Source of the DNA: Trujillonella humicola
Lineage (GTDB): Bacteria; Actinomycetota; Actinomycetes; Mycobacteriales; Geodermatophilaceae
Length of the DNA stretch: 64,000 nt
Direction of reading: 5' to 3'
NCBI RefSeq assembly: GCF_046233715.1
Contig: NZ_JBJNRJ010000006.1
Coordinates: 62,001-126,000 of the forward strand
In this document: positions 33,808 through 41,199 of the stretch, piece by piece
Layout: the number at the start of each line of letters is the position of its first letter
Position numbering within the stretch: the first letter of the stretch is position 1
Program-made: the position numbers and the translations under genes
Notes under the pieces: generated by a model
What the model saw: only the letters and a program-made list of their open reading frames with translations
Told to the model about the DNA's origin: nothing
Database searches by the model: none

Positions 33808-34098
33808 ATGCGCAACTACGAACTGATGGTCATCCTCGACCCCGAGCTGGAGGAGCGCACGATCGCTCCCTCCCTCGACCGGTTCCTGACCGTCGTCACC
33901 AACTCCGGTGGCACGGTGGGCAAGGTCGACATCTGGGGCCGTCGCCGGCTCGCCTTCGAGATCAAGAAGCAGATCGAGGGCATCTACGCCGTCATCGACA
34001 TCAACGCCGAGCCCGCCGCGGTGGCCGAGCTCGACCGGCAGCTGAACCTCAACGAGTCGGTCCTGCGCACCAAGCTGATGCGGCCCGAGGTCCACTGA
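33808..34098 (+). CDS. rpsF: 30S ribosomal protein S6
   Basis: S6 is a small-subunit protein that binds 16S rRNA with S18. It has 96 residues beginning RNYELMVILDPELEERTI, with GTVGKVDIWGRRRLAFEIKKQIEGIYAVIDI in the middle, the usual family pattern and length. The ATG is preceded by a strong purine-rich site. It is the first gene of the rpsF-ssb-rpsR-rplI cluster, whose order is conserved in bacteria. Confidence 0.97.
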   Translation: MRNYELMVILDPELEERTIAPSLDRFLTVVTNSGGTVGKVDIWGRRRLAFEIKKQIEGIYAVIDINAEPAAVAELDRQLNLNESVLRTKLMRPEVH

Positions 34099-34100
34099 CC

Positions 34101-34592
34101 ATGGCCGGCGAGACCGTCATCACCGTCATCGGCAACCTGACCTCCGACCCGGAGCTGCGGTTCACGCCGTCGGGTGCCGCGGTCGCCAACTTCACGGTCG
34201 CCTCGACCCCGCGGACGTTCGACCGCCAGTCGCAGGAGTGGAAGGACGGCGAGGCGCTCTTCCTGCGCTGCAACGTGTGGCGGCAGGCGGCGGAGAACGT
34301 CGCCGAGTCCCTCACCCGGGGCTCGCGGGTCATCGTCTCCGGCCGGCTCAAGCAGCGCTCCTTCGAGACGAAGGAGGGCGAGAAGCGCACCGTCGTCGAG
34401 CTCGAGGTCGACGAGGTGGGCCCCTCGCTGCGCTACGCCACCGCCAAGGTCACCAAGGCCCAGCGCGGTGAGGGTGGCGGCGGCTTCGGCGGTGGCGGCG
34501 GCGGCTTCGGTGGTGGCGGAGGCGGCGGTGGCGGTGGCGCCAGCGACCCGTGGTCGACGCCGGCCGGCCCGTCCGACGAGCCGCCCTTCTGA
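34101..34592 (+). CDS. ssb: single-stranded DNA-binding protein
   Basis: SSB coats single-stranded DNA in replication, recombination and repair. It has 163 residues. The OB-fold domain starts ETVITVIGNLTSDPELRFTPSG and contains LFLRCNVWRQAAENVAESLTRGSRVIVSGRLKQRSFE. A Gly/Phe-rich linker leads to the acidic tip PSDEPPF, the protein-interaction peptide. The gene starts 2 bp after the rpsF stop. Confidence 0.97.
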   Translation: MAGETVITVIGNLTSDPELRFTPSGAAVANFTVASTPRTFDRQSQEWKDGEALFLRCNVWRQAAENVAESLTRGSRVIVSGRLKQRSFETKEGEKRTVVELEVDEVGPSLRYATAKVTKAQRGEGGGGFGGGGGGFGGGGGGGGGGASDPWSTPAGPSDEPPF

Positions 34593-34594
34593 GC

Positions 34595-34653
34595 AAGGAC
34601 CCCCTCGCCCCCACGCCTCGCTCCGCTCGGCGCGGGGCCCTGCGAGGGGGCCG
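34595..34653. terminator. stop-abutting stem-loop repeat, copy 4 (after ssb)
   Basis: Begins AAGGACCCCCTCGC three bases after the ssb stop and ends GCGAGGGGGCC before GTT. The inner stem is a more diverged Cys-rich GC stretch (CTCGCTCCGCTCGGCGCGGGG). Same geometry as the copies at 7226, 11122, 11586 and 55322, but on the plus strand. It may attenuate transcription before rpsR. Confidence 0.68.
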
Positions 34654-34698
34654 TTCCACACCCTCACTTCCTGATCCACGTCGTACCTGGAGAACCCA

Positions 34699-34935
34699 GT
34701 GCCCAAGCCCCCCGTGCGCAAGCCCAAGAAGAAGGTCTGCCAGTTCTGCAAGGACAAGGCGACCTACGTCGACTACAAGGACACGACCCTGCTGCGGAAG
34801 TTCATCTCCGACCGCGGCAAGATCCGTGCCCGCCGCGTGAGCGGCAACTGCAGCCAGCACCAGCGTGACGTCGCGACGGCCGTGAAGAACAGCCGCGAGA
34901 TGGCGCTGCTGCCCTACACCTCCACGGCGCGCTGA
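34699..34935 (+). CDS. rpsR: 30S ribosomal protein S18
   Basis: S18 is the partner of S6 in the small subunit. It has 78 residues: KKKVCQFCKDKATYVDYKDTTLLRKFISDRGKIRARRVSGNCSQHQRDVATAVKNSREMALLPY. The CxxC plus C/H pattern (CQFC, NCSQH) indicates the zinc-binding (C+) form; many actinobacteria also carry a Cys-free paralogue. The GTG start has GGAG upstream. Confidence 0.97.
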   Translation: MPKPPVRKPKKKVCQFCKDKATYVDYKDTTLLRKFISDRGKIRARRVSGNCSQHQRDVATAVKNSREMALLPYTSTAR

Positions 34936-34937
34936 CC

Positions 34938-35393
34938 ATGAGCTCGATGAAGCTGATCCTGACGCAGGAGGTCACCGGTCTCGGGTCCTCCGGCGACACC
35001 GTCGAGGTCAAGGGCGGCTACGGCCGCAACTACCTCCTGCCCCGCGGGCTGGCCATCGTGGCCACCCGCGGTGCCGAGAAGCAGGTGGAGTCGCTGCGCC
35101 GGGCGCGGGCCACCCGCGACGTGCGCAGCCTCGAGGAGGCGCAGGCCGTGGCCGGCCGCCTCGGCGGGCTGACCGTCCGCGTGCCGGCCCGCGCCGGCGA
35201 GGGCGGCCGCCTGTTCGGGCGCGTCACCACCGCCGACGTCGCCGCCGCGGTCATCGCCGCCGGCGGGCCGGAGCTCGACCGTCGTCGCATCGAGCTGCCC
35301 AGCAGCATCAAGACGACCGGCCAGCACAAGGTCACGGTGCGCATCCACCCCGAGGTCGCCTCGGAGCTGACGATCGACGTCGTCGCCTCCTGA
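34938..35393 (+). CDS. rplI: 50S ribosomal protein L9
   Basis: L9 is a two-domain large-subunit protein with 151 residues. The N-terminal domain is MKLILTQEVTGLGSSGDTVEVKGGYGRNYLLPRGLAIVAT. A long connecting helix is followed by the C-terminal domain (GRLFGRVTTADVAAAV, PSSIKTTGQHKVTVRIHPEV). The start at 34938 (MSSMKLIL) lies 2 bp after the rpsR stop; the ATG at 34947 giving MKLIL is equally possible. Confidence 0.96.
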   Translation: MSSMKLILTQEVTGLGSSGDTVEVKGGYGRNYLLPRGLAIVATRGAEKQVESLRRARATRDVRSLEEAQAVAGRLGGLTVRVPARAGEGGRLFGRVTTADVAAAVIAAGGPELDRRRIELPSSIKTTGQHKVTVRIHPEVASELTIDVVAS

Positions 35394-35406
35394 CCCACGC
35401 ACCACC

Positions 35407-35446
35407 CCACGAGGGGCGTCGGACTCCGGTCCGGCGCCCCTCGTGG
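35407..35446 (+). terminator. rplI operon terminator
   Basis: CCACGAGGGGCG (35407-35418) and CGCCCCTCGTGG (35435-35446) form a perfect 12-bp stem; inside, CGGAC and GTCCG extend the pairing around a TCCG loop. It starts 14 bases after the rplI stop. Confidence 0.85.
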
Positions 35447-35604
35447 CGTTCCCGGGCCGCTCAGGACGTCGTCCGGACGCCGGGGCGCCCGTGGGGCGGC
35501 CCTCGGCCCGTCCCGCGGGCGCCGTGCGCCGTGCGCCGTGCGCCCAGGGACCGTCCGGTGGCCCGAACGGTCGCCGGCAGCGCCGTGGCGGCGCCCCGGC
35601 CGCG

Positions 35605-35816
35605 TGTGGACGACGACCCGGCGAGTGACGGCTGGGACACCTGGGTCGGGCGGGCGACACGCCGGGCGGCGACACGGCGAGTTCTCCCGGATTTCTCCCG
35701 TCCACACCCGGTGCGTCGTCCCGGTGCTGGTCAGGTGCGGGATACGCGGTCGACCTCGTTCCCGTCCCCCGCTGTCTCCACATGTCGACACGCCTGTGTC
35801 CACCGACTTGTCCACA
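35605..35816. promoter_or_regulatory. cluster of DnaA-box-like sites upstream of dnaB
   Basis: Five TCCAC(A)-type boxes occur in 212 bp of non-coding DNA: TGTGGACG (minus) at 35605-35612, CCGTCCACA at 35698-35706, TCTCCACA ending 35782, TGTGTCCACC at 35795-35804 and the exact consensus TTGTCCACA at 35808-35816. A further TTGTGCAGA follows at 35819. The region 35447-36042 has no supportable gene. Confidence 0.6.
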
Positions 35817-35845
35817 AGTTGTGCAGAACGGCGCCCACAGCGGTG

Positions 35846-35875
35846 TTGGACGGACCGGTCCGCCGTTCCTAACGT
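35846..35875 (+). promoter_or_regulatory. candidate dnaB promoter
   Basis: TTGGAC (35846-35851) and TAACGT (35870-35875) are separated by 18 bases, a good housekeeping-sigma match. The spacer contains the palindrome CGGACCGGTCCG. It is the only sigma70-like pair noted ahead of dnaB. Confidence 0.6.
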
Positions 35876-35930
35876 CCTCCCTGCCTACCCGCCCGACCGG
35901 GACCTGTCGGTGGCTCGCGGTAGGAACTCC

Positions 35931-35946
35931 TCGAACGCACGTTCGA
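35931..35946. promoter_or_regulatory. LexA (SOS) box upstream of dnaB
   Basis: TCGAACGCACGTTCGA matches the actinobacterial SOS box TCGAAC-N4-GTTCGA with perfect 6-bp arms. It lies about 56 bp downstream of the candidate -10 and 97 bp before the dnaB start, so LexA would block elongation or a second promoter. Confidence 0.8.
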
Positions 35947-36042
35947 GACGGGTGACGAACGTCCTGGTGCTCCCCCACCGGGCCCCGGCCGGCGGCCGGG
36001 GTCTGTGGCGGGGTGCGCCGGAGAGTGGATGGAGGAACTGAC

Positions 36043-39000
36043 GTGGCGGTGGCCGACGACTTCAGCCGGCCCCAGGCGACGGCGCCGGAGTACGACCGCC
36101 AGCCGCCGCAGGACGTCCAGGCGGAGCAGTCGGTGCTCGGCGGGATGCTGCTGAGCAAGGACGCGATCGCCGACGTCGTCGAGCAGCTGCACAGCGCCGA
36201 CTTCTACCGGCCGGCGCACGCGATCGTCTTCGACTGCATCCTCGACCTCTACGGCCGCGGTGAGCCGGCGGACGCGATCACCGTCGCCGCGGAGCTCAAC
36301 CGCACCGACCAGCTGTCGAAGATGGGCGGCGCGGTCTACCTGCACACGCTGATCGCCTCGACTCCGACCGCGGCCAACGCCGGCTACTACGCCGCGATCG
36401 TCGCCGAGCAGGCCGTGCTGCGGCGGCTGGTGGAGGCCGGCACCCGGGTGGTGCAGCTGGGCTACGGCGCGGCCGGCGGCCGGGGCGACGTCGACGACAT
36501 CGTCGACCGCGCCCAGCAGGAGATCTACGACGTCACCGAGAAGCGGATGAGCGAGGACTACTCGCGGCTCGAGGACATCCTCCAGCCGACGATGGACGAG
36601 CTCGACGCCATCGCCAGCCGCGGCGGGGTCAGCCGCGGCGTCCCGACCGGCATCCGCGACCTCGACGAGCTCACCAACGGCCTGCAGGCCGGCCAGATGG
36701 TCGTCATCGCGGCCCGTCCCGGTGTGGGCAAGGCCCTCGCGCTCGACACCCCGATCGCGACTCCGACCGGGTGGACGACCATGGGCGGGATCGCAGTCGG
36801 CGACCGCGTGCTCGGGTCCGACGGCCGGCCGACCACCGTGGTCGCCGCGACGGACGTGCTGACCGACCGGCCCTGCTACGAGGTGCACTTCTCCGACGGC
36901 TCGGTGATCGTCGCCGATGCCCAGCACCAGTGGCTGACCGAGACCCGGGTCGGCCGCCGCTCCGCACAGCAGGCGCGCACCGGCTGCAACCGCTACCGCA
37001 GCCAGCAGACCTCCGCCGGGGTGCGGACCACCGAGGAGATCGCCCGCACCGTCCGGTGCGCGACCGCGGACGCACGCCTCAACCACTCCGTCACCAACGC
37101 CGCCCCGCTCGACCTGCCCGAGGCCGACCTGCCGCTGCCGCCGTACACGCTGGGCGTCTGGCTCGGTGACGGCACCTCGGTCGAGGCGCAGTTCACCAGC
37201 GTGGACCCCGAGATCGCGGTTCACATCGAGGCCGAGGGGCTCGTGGTCCAGCCGACCGGCGTCGACCGGCGGTACTCGCTCCGGCTGCCGCAGGCCGAGG
37301 TCGCCGCCCGCACGTGCCCGATGTGCGGGGAGCTGTTCGCGCCGCGGACGTCGCAGGTGCAGACCTGCCGTGGCGACCACGGCACCGTGGAGGCGCTGCT
37401 CCGCGGCCTCGGCGTGCTCGGCGACAAGCACATCCCGGCCGCCTACCTGCGGGCCTCGGCGACCCAGCGGCGGGCTCTGCTCGCCGGGCTGCTCGACACG
37501 GACGGCACCGTGGCCCCCAGCGGGGTCGTCCAGTTCGCCGTCACCAGCCGCCGGCTGGCCGAGGACGCCCGCGAGCTGATCGCGAGCCTCGGCCACCGGG
37601 TGCGGATGAGCACCCAGCGCGTGACGGGCCGCAGCGACAGCTCCTCGACCTGCTACACCCTGACGTTCAGCACCGACGACGAGGTCTTCCGCCTGGAGCG
37701 CATGAAGCTGCTGCACAAGGAGCGCGGGGCACGCACCCGCACCGCGCGGGGCGCCCGGTTCATCACCGAGGTGCGGCCGATCGCCGGCGTGCCGGTGCGC
37801 TGCATCCAGGTCGACGCCGCCGACTCGCTCTTCCTGGCCGGGCGCAGCTTCATCCCGACGCACAACTCGACGCTGGGTCTGGACATCGCGCGGTCAGCGG
37901 CGATCAAGCACCACATGTCCACGGTCATCTTCTCGCTCGAGATGAGCAAGCACGAGATCACCATGCGCCTGCTGTCGGCCGAGGCCAAGGTGCCGCTGCA
38001 CCACATGCGCGCCGGCACGCTGTCCGACGAGGACTGGTCGAAGCTGGCCCGCCGGATGGGCGAGGTGGCCGACGCCCCGCTCTACATCGACGACTCGCCG
38101 AACATGACGATGATGGAGATCCGGGCCAAGGCTCGGCGGCTCAAGCAGCGCAACGACCTGAAACTCGTGGTCATCGACTACCTGCAGCTCATGACGTCGG
38201 GCAAGCGCGTCGAGAGCCGCCAGCAGGAGGTCTCGGAGTTCTCCCGGGCACTCAAGCTCCTGGCCAAGGAAATCGAGTGCCCGGTGATCGCGATGTCGCA
38301 GCTGAACCGTGGCTCTGAGCAGCGGCAGGACAAGAAGCCGATGCTCTCCGATCTTCGCGAATCCGGTTGCCTGCCGGCTGACACCAGGATCCTGCGTGCA
38401 GACACGGGGGCGGAAGTCACCATTGGTGAACTGTTCGAGAGCGGTGCCACAGATGTACCGGTCTGGGGGCTCGACGACAGCCTGCGATACGTGCGGCGCC
38501 ATCTCACGCATGCCTTCTCGACGGGGCGTAAGCCGGTGCTGACCCTGACGACGGCATCCGGGAAGACGGTGCGGGCGACGGCCAACCACCCCTTTCTCAC
38601 CTACGACGGGTTCCGGCCACTCGGGGAGCTAGCCGCCGGTGACCGCATCGCGGTGCCGCGGCACGTGCCGGCGCCGGACCGCATGACGGTCTGGGAGGAC
38701 GACAAGGTCGTCCTGCTGGCCCACATGATCGGGGATGGCAGCTTCGTCAAGCGCCAGCCGCTGCGGTACGCGTCGATCGACGAGGCCAACCTGCGCGCCG
38801 TCACGACGGCGGCGCTGCACTTCGGCGTCGTCGCCGTCCGCGACGAGTACGAGGCGGCGCGGTGCACCACCCTGCGGTTACCGGCGCCCTTCCGGCTCGC
38901 GCGCGGCAAGCGGAACCCGATCGCGGCGTGGCTCGACGAACTCGGGCTCTTCGGCCTGCGCAGCCACGAGAAGTTCGTGCCACAGCCGGTGTTCTCGCTG

Positions 39001-39825
39001 CCGAAGAAGCAGATCGCGATGTTCCTGCGTCATCTCTGGGCCACCGATGGATCCGTCACGGTGAACAAGACCGGGCGCGGCGGACGCGTCTACTACGCCT
39101 CGACGAGCCGCCGGCTGGTCGACGACCTCTCGCGGCTGCTGCTCCGCTTCGGTATCTCCTGCCGGATCCGCCGGACGCGAAAGAGTGGCTACCGCGACGG
39201 CTGGACGCTCGACATCTCCGGCTGCGACGACCAGCGCCGATTCCTCGGCGAGATCGGCGTCCACGGGGCGCGCGCCGAGTCCGTGGAGCGACTGCTTGCC
39301 GTCGTCAGAGAGACGTCAGTAGGCGCGAAGTCGGACACCGTGCCAGCCGCGGTGTGGAACAGGGTTCGTTCCGTGATGGAGGAGCGAGGGATGAGTCACC
39401 GGGTCCTGGCTGCAGCGTTGGGCGCTGACCCGCACCCCTCTCGCTGGTCGAAGCATGCTCTGAGCCGCGAACGGCTTGGTCGGATCGCGGCGATCCTCGG
39501 AGACGCAGAGCTCGATATACAGGCGCTCAACGACCTCTATTGGGATGAGATCGTGCACATCGAACTCGGGCCGGAAGAAGAGGTCTACGACGTGACAGTG
39601 CTGGGGACCCACAACTTCATCGCCGACGGATTCGCTGTCTCGAACAGCATCGAACAGGATGCCGACATGGTGATGATGATCCACCGCGAGGACATGTACG
39701 AGAAGGAATCGCCTCGAGCGGGCGAGGCCGACATCATGCTGGTCAAGCACCGGAATGGTCCGACGGCCAATGTCACGGTCGCTTTCCAGGGCCATTACAG
39801 CCGATTCGTCGACATGGCCAACTGA
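36043..39825 (+). CDS. dnaB: replicative DNA helicase DnaB with two inteins
   Basis: DnaB is the hexameric helicase at the replication fork. The 1260-residue precursor reduces to 456 residues once two inteins are removed, the normal DnaB size. The N-terminal domain (PPQDVQAEQSVLGGMLLSKDAI) is followed by the RecA-like domain. Its Walker A (ARPGVGK/STLGLDIARSAA) is split by intein 1. VVIDYLQLM and AMSQLNRGSEQRQDKKPMLSDLRESG/SIEQDADMV are split by intein 2. The start is GTG at 36043 with GGAGGA seven bases upstream. Neither helicase motif is functional until splicing occurs. The last 180 bases look less GC-rich than the first half. Confidence 0.96.
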   Translation: MAVADDFSRPQATAPEYDRQPPQDVQAEQSVLGGMLLSKDAIADVVEQLHSADFYRPAHAIVFDCILDLYGRGEPADAITVAAELNRTDQLSKMGGAVYLHTLIASTPTAANAGYYAAIVAEQAVLRRLVEAGTRVVQLGYGAAGGRGDVDDIVDRAQQEIYDVTEKRMSEDYSRLEDILQPTMDELDAIASRGGVSRGVPTGIRDLDELTNGLQAGQMVVIAARPGVGKALALDTPIATPTGWTTMGGIAVGDRVLGSDGRPTTVVAATDVLTDRPCYEVHFSDGSVIVADAQHQWLTETRVGRRSAQQARTGCNRYRSQQTSAGVRTTEEIARTVRCATADARLNHSVTNAAPLDLPEADLPLPPYTLGVWLGDGTSVEAQFTSVDPEIAVHIEAEGLVVQPTGVDRRYSLRLPQAEVAARTCPMCGELFAPRTSQVQTCRGDHGTVEALLRGLGVLGDKHIPAAYLRASATQRRALLAGLLDTDGTVAPSGVVQFAVTSRRLAEDARELIASLGHRVRMSTQRVTGRSDSSSTCYTLTFSTDDEVFRLERMKLLHKERGARTRTARGARFITEVRPIAGVPVRCIQVDAADSLFLAGRSFIPTHNSTLGLDIARSAAIKHHMSTVIFSLEMSKHEITMRLLSAEAKVPLHHMRAGTLSDEDWSKLARRMGEVADAPLYIDDSPNMTMMEIRAKARRLKQRNDLKLVVIDYLQLMTSGKRVESRQQEVSEFSRALKLLAKEIECPVIAMSQLNRGSEQRQDKKPMLSDLRESGCLPADTRILRADTGAEVTIGELFESGATDVPVWGLDDSLRYVRRHLTHAFSTGRKPVLTLTTASGKTVRATANHPFLTYDGFRPLGELAAGDRIAVPRHVPAPDRMTVWEDDKVVLLAHMIGDGSFVKRQPLRYASIDEANLRAVTTAALHFGVVAVRDEYEAARCTTLRLPAPFRLARGKRNPIAAWLDELGLFGLRSHEKFVPQPVFSLPKKQIAMFLRHLWATDGSVTVNKTGRGGRVYYASTSRRLVDDLSRLLLRFGISCRIRRTRKSGYRDGWTLDISGCDDQRRFLGEIGVHGARAESVERLLAVVRETSVGAKSDTVPAAVWNRVRSVMEERGMSHRVLAAALGADPHPSRWSKHALSRERLGRIAAILGDAELDIQALNDLYWDEIVHIELGPEEEVYDVTVLGTHNFIADGFAVSNSIEQDADMVMMIHREDMYEKESPRAGEADIMLVKHRNGPTANVTVAFQGHYSRFVDMAN
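36733..37866 (+). mobile_element. intein 1 in the DnaB P-loop (378 aa)
   Basis: The intein begins with Ala (ALALDTPIATPTGWTTMGGIAVGDRVLG, a Hint N-block) directly after the P-loop lysine and ends SFIPTHN before Ser+1. A non-Cys/Ser first residue is known for some DnaB-site inteins. A LAGLIDADG-type endonuclease is present: LGVWLGDGT and LLAGLLDTDGTV. A CxxC...C insert (CPMCGELF, QTCRGDH) suggests a zinc finger. VPVRCIQVDAADSLFLAG is the late Hint block. All splicing blocks look intact. Confidence 0.93.
38368..39645 (+). mobile_element. intein 2 at the DnaB RESG/SIEQD site (426 aa)
   Basis: The intein begins CLPADTRILRADTG, contains the TxxH block (VRATANHPFLTYDG) and ends VTVLGTHNFIADGFAVSN before Ser+1 of SIEQDAD. 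The homing endonuclease motifs are LLAHMIGDGSF and FLRHLWATDGSV. A late helix-rich insert (MEERGMSHRVLAAALGADPHPSRWSKHALSRERL) resembles a DNA-binding helix-turn-helix. It uses rare codons: TTA at 38878 and ATA at 39517. The insertion site is the same as the classical cyanobacterial Ssp DnaB intein. Confidence 0.94.
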
Positions 39826-40210
39826 TCGCCCCGTCGAGGCCGCGGTGAGGTGACCCGGGAATCTTTGCTCCGCCCCCGAGGCGACGCTCGGACGCCTCGG
39901 CGAGGCGGGCAGCGGCCACCGCGCGGATTCCGACGGGGGTGACCGCCGGCCGGCCACCACCACCACCACCAGCAGCAGCAGCACCAGGCGGGTAGCCGCT
40001 CGGCGGTCCTTCGCGGGGTCACCCCCTCGTACGAGGACGTCGAGCGGCGCGCCGAGGTCATGTCACCTCCGGTGGCTTCGGCCCCGACGTGCCGATCGCT
40101 GCTGAGCTGGTCGAGCTGGTCGGCGCGTTGCCGAACCGGCCGATGAACCACGAGGCCGACCCCGCCTCTGCCAGGAGGCGAGGCTGCGATCGGTCATGAC
40201 CCTAGTGCAA
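39826..40210. other. gene-poor gap after dnaB, possible gene remnants
   Basis: About 385 bp with no complete gene. A CCA/CAG trinucleotide tract lies at about 39953-39988. A plus-frame stretch at about 40066-40199 reads GGFGPDVPIAAELVELVGALPNRP and stops at a TGA at 40197-40199; it looks like the tail of a broken gene, with no start upstream. The conserved origin gene order ends here. Confidence 0.45.
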
Positions 40211-40226
40211 TACACGACGTCGTGTA
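40211..40226. promoter_or_regulatory. 16-bp palindromic operator ahead of the catabolic cluster
   Basis: TACACGACGTCGTGTA is a perfect palindrome with 8-bp arms, 11 bp before the ATG of the alpha/beta hydrolase gene. The size and symmetry fit a TetR-family operator; the only TetR nearby is at 44728. No second copy was found in the cluster. Confidence 0.7.
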
Positions 40227-40237
40227 ACGCTTCTCAC

Positions 40238-41152
40238 ATGGCACTCGACCAGCACGCGCAGGAGTTCCTCGACGCCGCGTCGCGTGGGCCCTCCACGCCG
40301 CTCGCGGAGACGTCGGTCGCCGACCTGCGTGCCGCCATCGACGCCCTGATCCCCGTCGGCTTCGAGCGCGAGGACGTGTGGGCGGTCGAGGAGCAGCAGA
40401 TCGCCGGTGTGCCCGCGCGGCGATACGTCCCGGAGCCCGCCGTTCCCGCCACGGTCGTCTACCTGCACGGGGGCTCGTTCGTCCGTTGCGGGCTCCACAC
40501 GCACGACACGCTGTGCCGCCGCCTGGCGAACCGCTCGGGCTGCGCCGTCGTCGCCGTCGACTTCTCGCTGGCGCCGGAGGCGACCTACCCCCGTCAACTG
40601 GACGAGATCGGGTCGGTCGTCGAGGCGCTCGTCCGCGGCGGAGCCACCGGCGGGGTGGGAGCCCCCGGCAGGGTCATGGTGGCCGGGGAGTCCAGCGGCG
40701 GGAATCTCGCCGCTGCCACGGCCCTCCGGCTCCGGGACGCCGGCGGTCCCGCGCTCGCCGGGCTCGTCCTGCTCGTCCCCGTCCTCGACCGCGACTCCGG
40801 CACGACCTCCCGTCGCGAGCTCGCGCAGGACTACGGGCTCTCCGACGAGCAACTGCGGTGGATGTTCGACCAGTACGCGCCGGGCGCGGCGGACGACGAC
40901 CCCCTGGTCCACCCGTTCCGCGCCCGTGACCTGGGCGGCCTGCCGCCCACGGCCGTCGTCACCGCCGAGTTCGACCCGCTGCGCGACGAGGGGGAGGCCT
41001 TCGCCGGGCGGATCCGGGCCGCCGGCGCGCGGGCCGAGTACACGTGCATCCCCGGGACCATCCACCACGCCCCGCTCGTGCCGCGCAGGATCCCGGCCGG
41101 CGCGGCCGTCGTCGACACCGCCGCGGCGTTCCTGCGGACCTTCGCCGCCTGA
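40238..41152 (+). CDS. alpha/beta hydrolase (hormone-sensitive-lipase family esterase)
   Basis: A 304-residue esterase of the HSL group. The oxyanion motif is VVYLHGGSFVRCG. The nucleophile elbow is VAGESSGGNLAAA. The Asp is in TAEFDPLRDEGEAF and the His in GTIHHAPLVP. A typical lid-side motif, VAVDFSLAPEATYP, is present. The ATG at 40238 was preferred to an upstream ATG at 40196 because the operator and promoter region would otherwise be coding. It is the first gene of the TetR-linked cluster and probably releases an acid or alcohol from an ester. The substrate is unknown. Confidence 0.87.
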   Translation: MALDQHAQEFLDAASRGPSTPLAETSVADLRAAIDALIPVGFEREDVWAVEEQQIAGVPARRYVPEPAVPATVVYLHGGSFVRCGLHTHDTLCRRLANRSGCAVVAVDFSLAPEATYPRQLDEIGSVVEALVRGGATGGVGAPGRVMVAGESSGGNLAAATALRLRDAGGPALAGLVLLVPVLDRDSGTTSRRELAQDYGLSDEQLRWMFDQYAPGAADDDPLVHPFRARDLGGLPPTAVVTAEFDPLRDEGEAFAGRIRAAGARAEYTCIPGTIHHAPLVPRRIPAGAAVVDTAAAFLRTFAA

Positions 41153-41199
41153 CGCGGCCCGACGAGCCATCGAGAGCGGAAGGGACGCGTGGTGCAGCG

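Noticed and set aside
39953..39988. CCA/CAG trinucleotide tract as a possible CRISPR or functional repeat
   Set aside because: Units are 3 bp with no spacers; it is a simple microsatellite in a non-coding gap.
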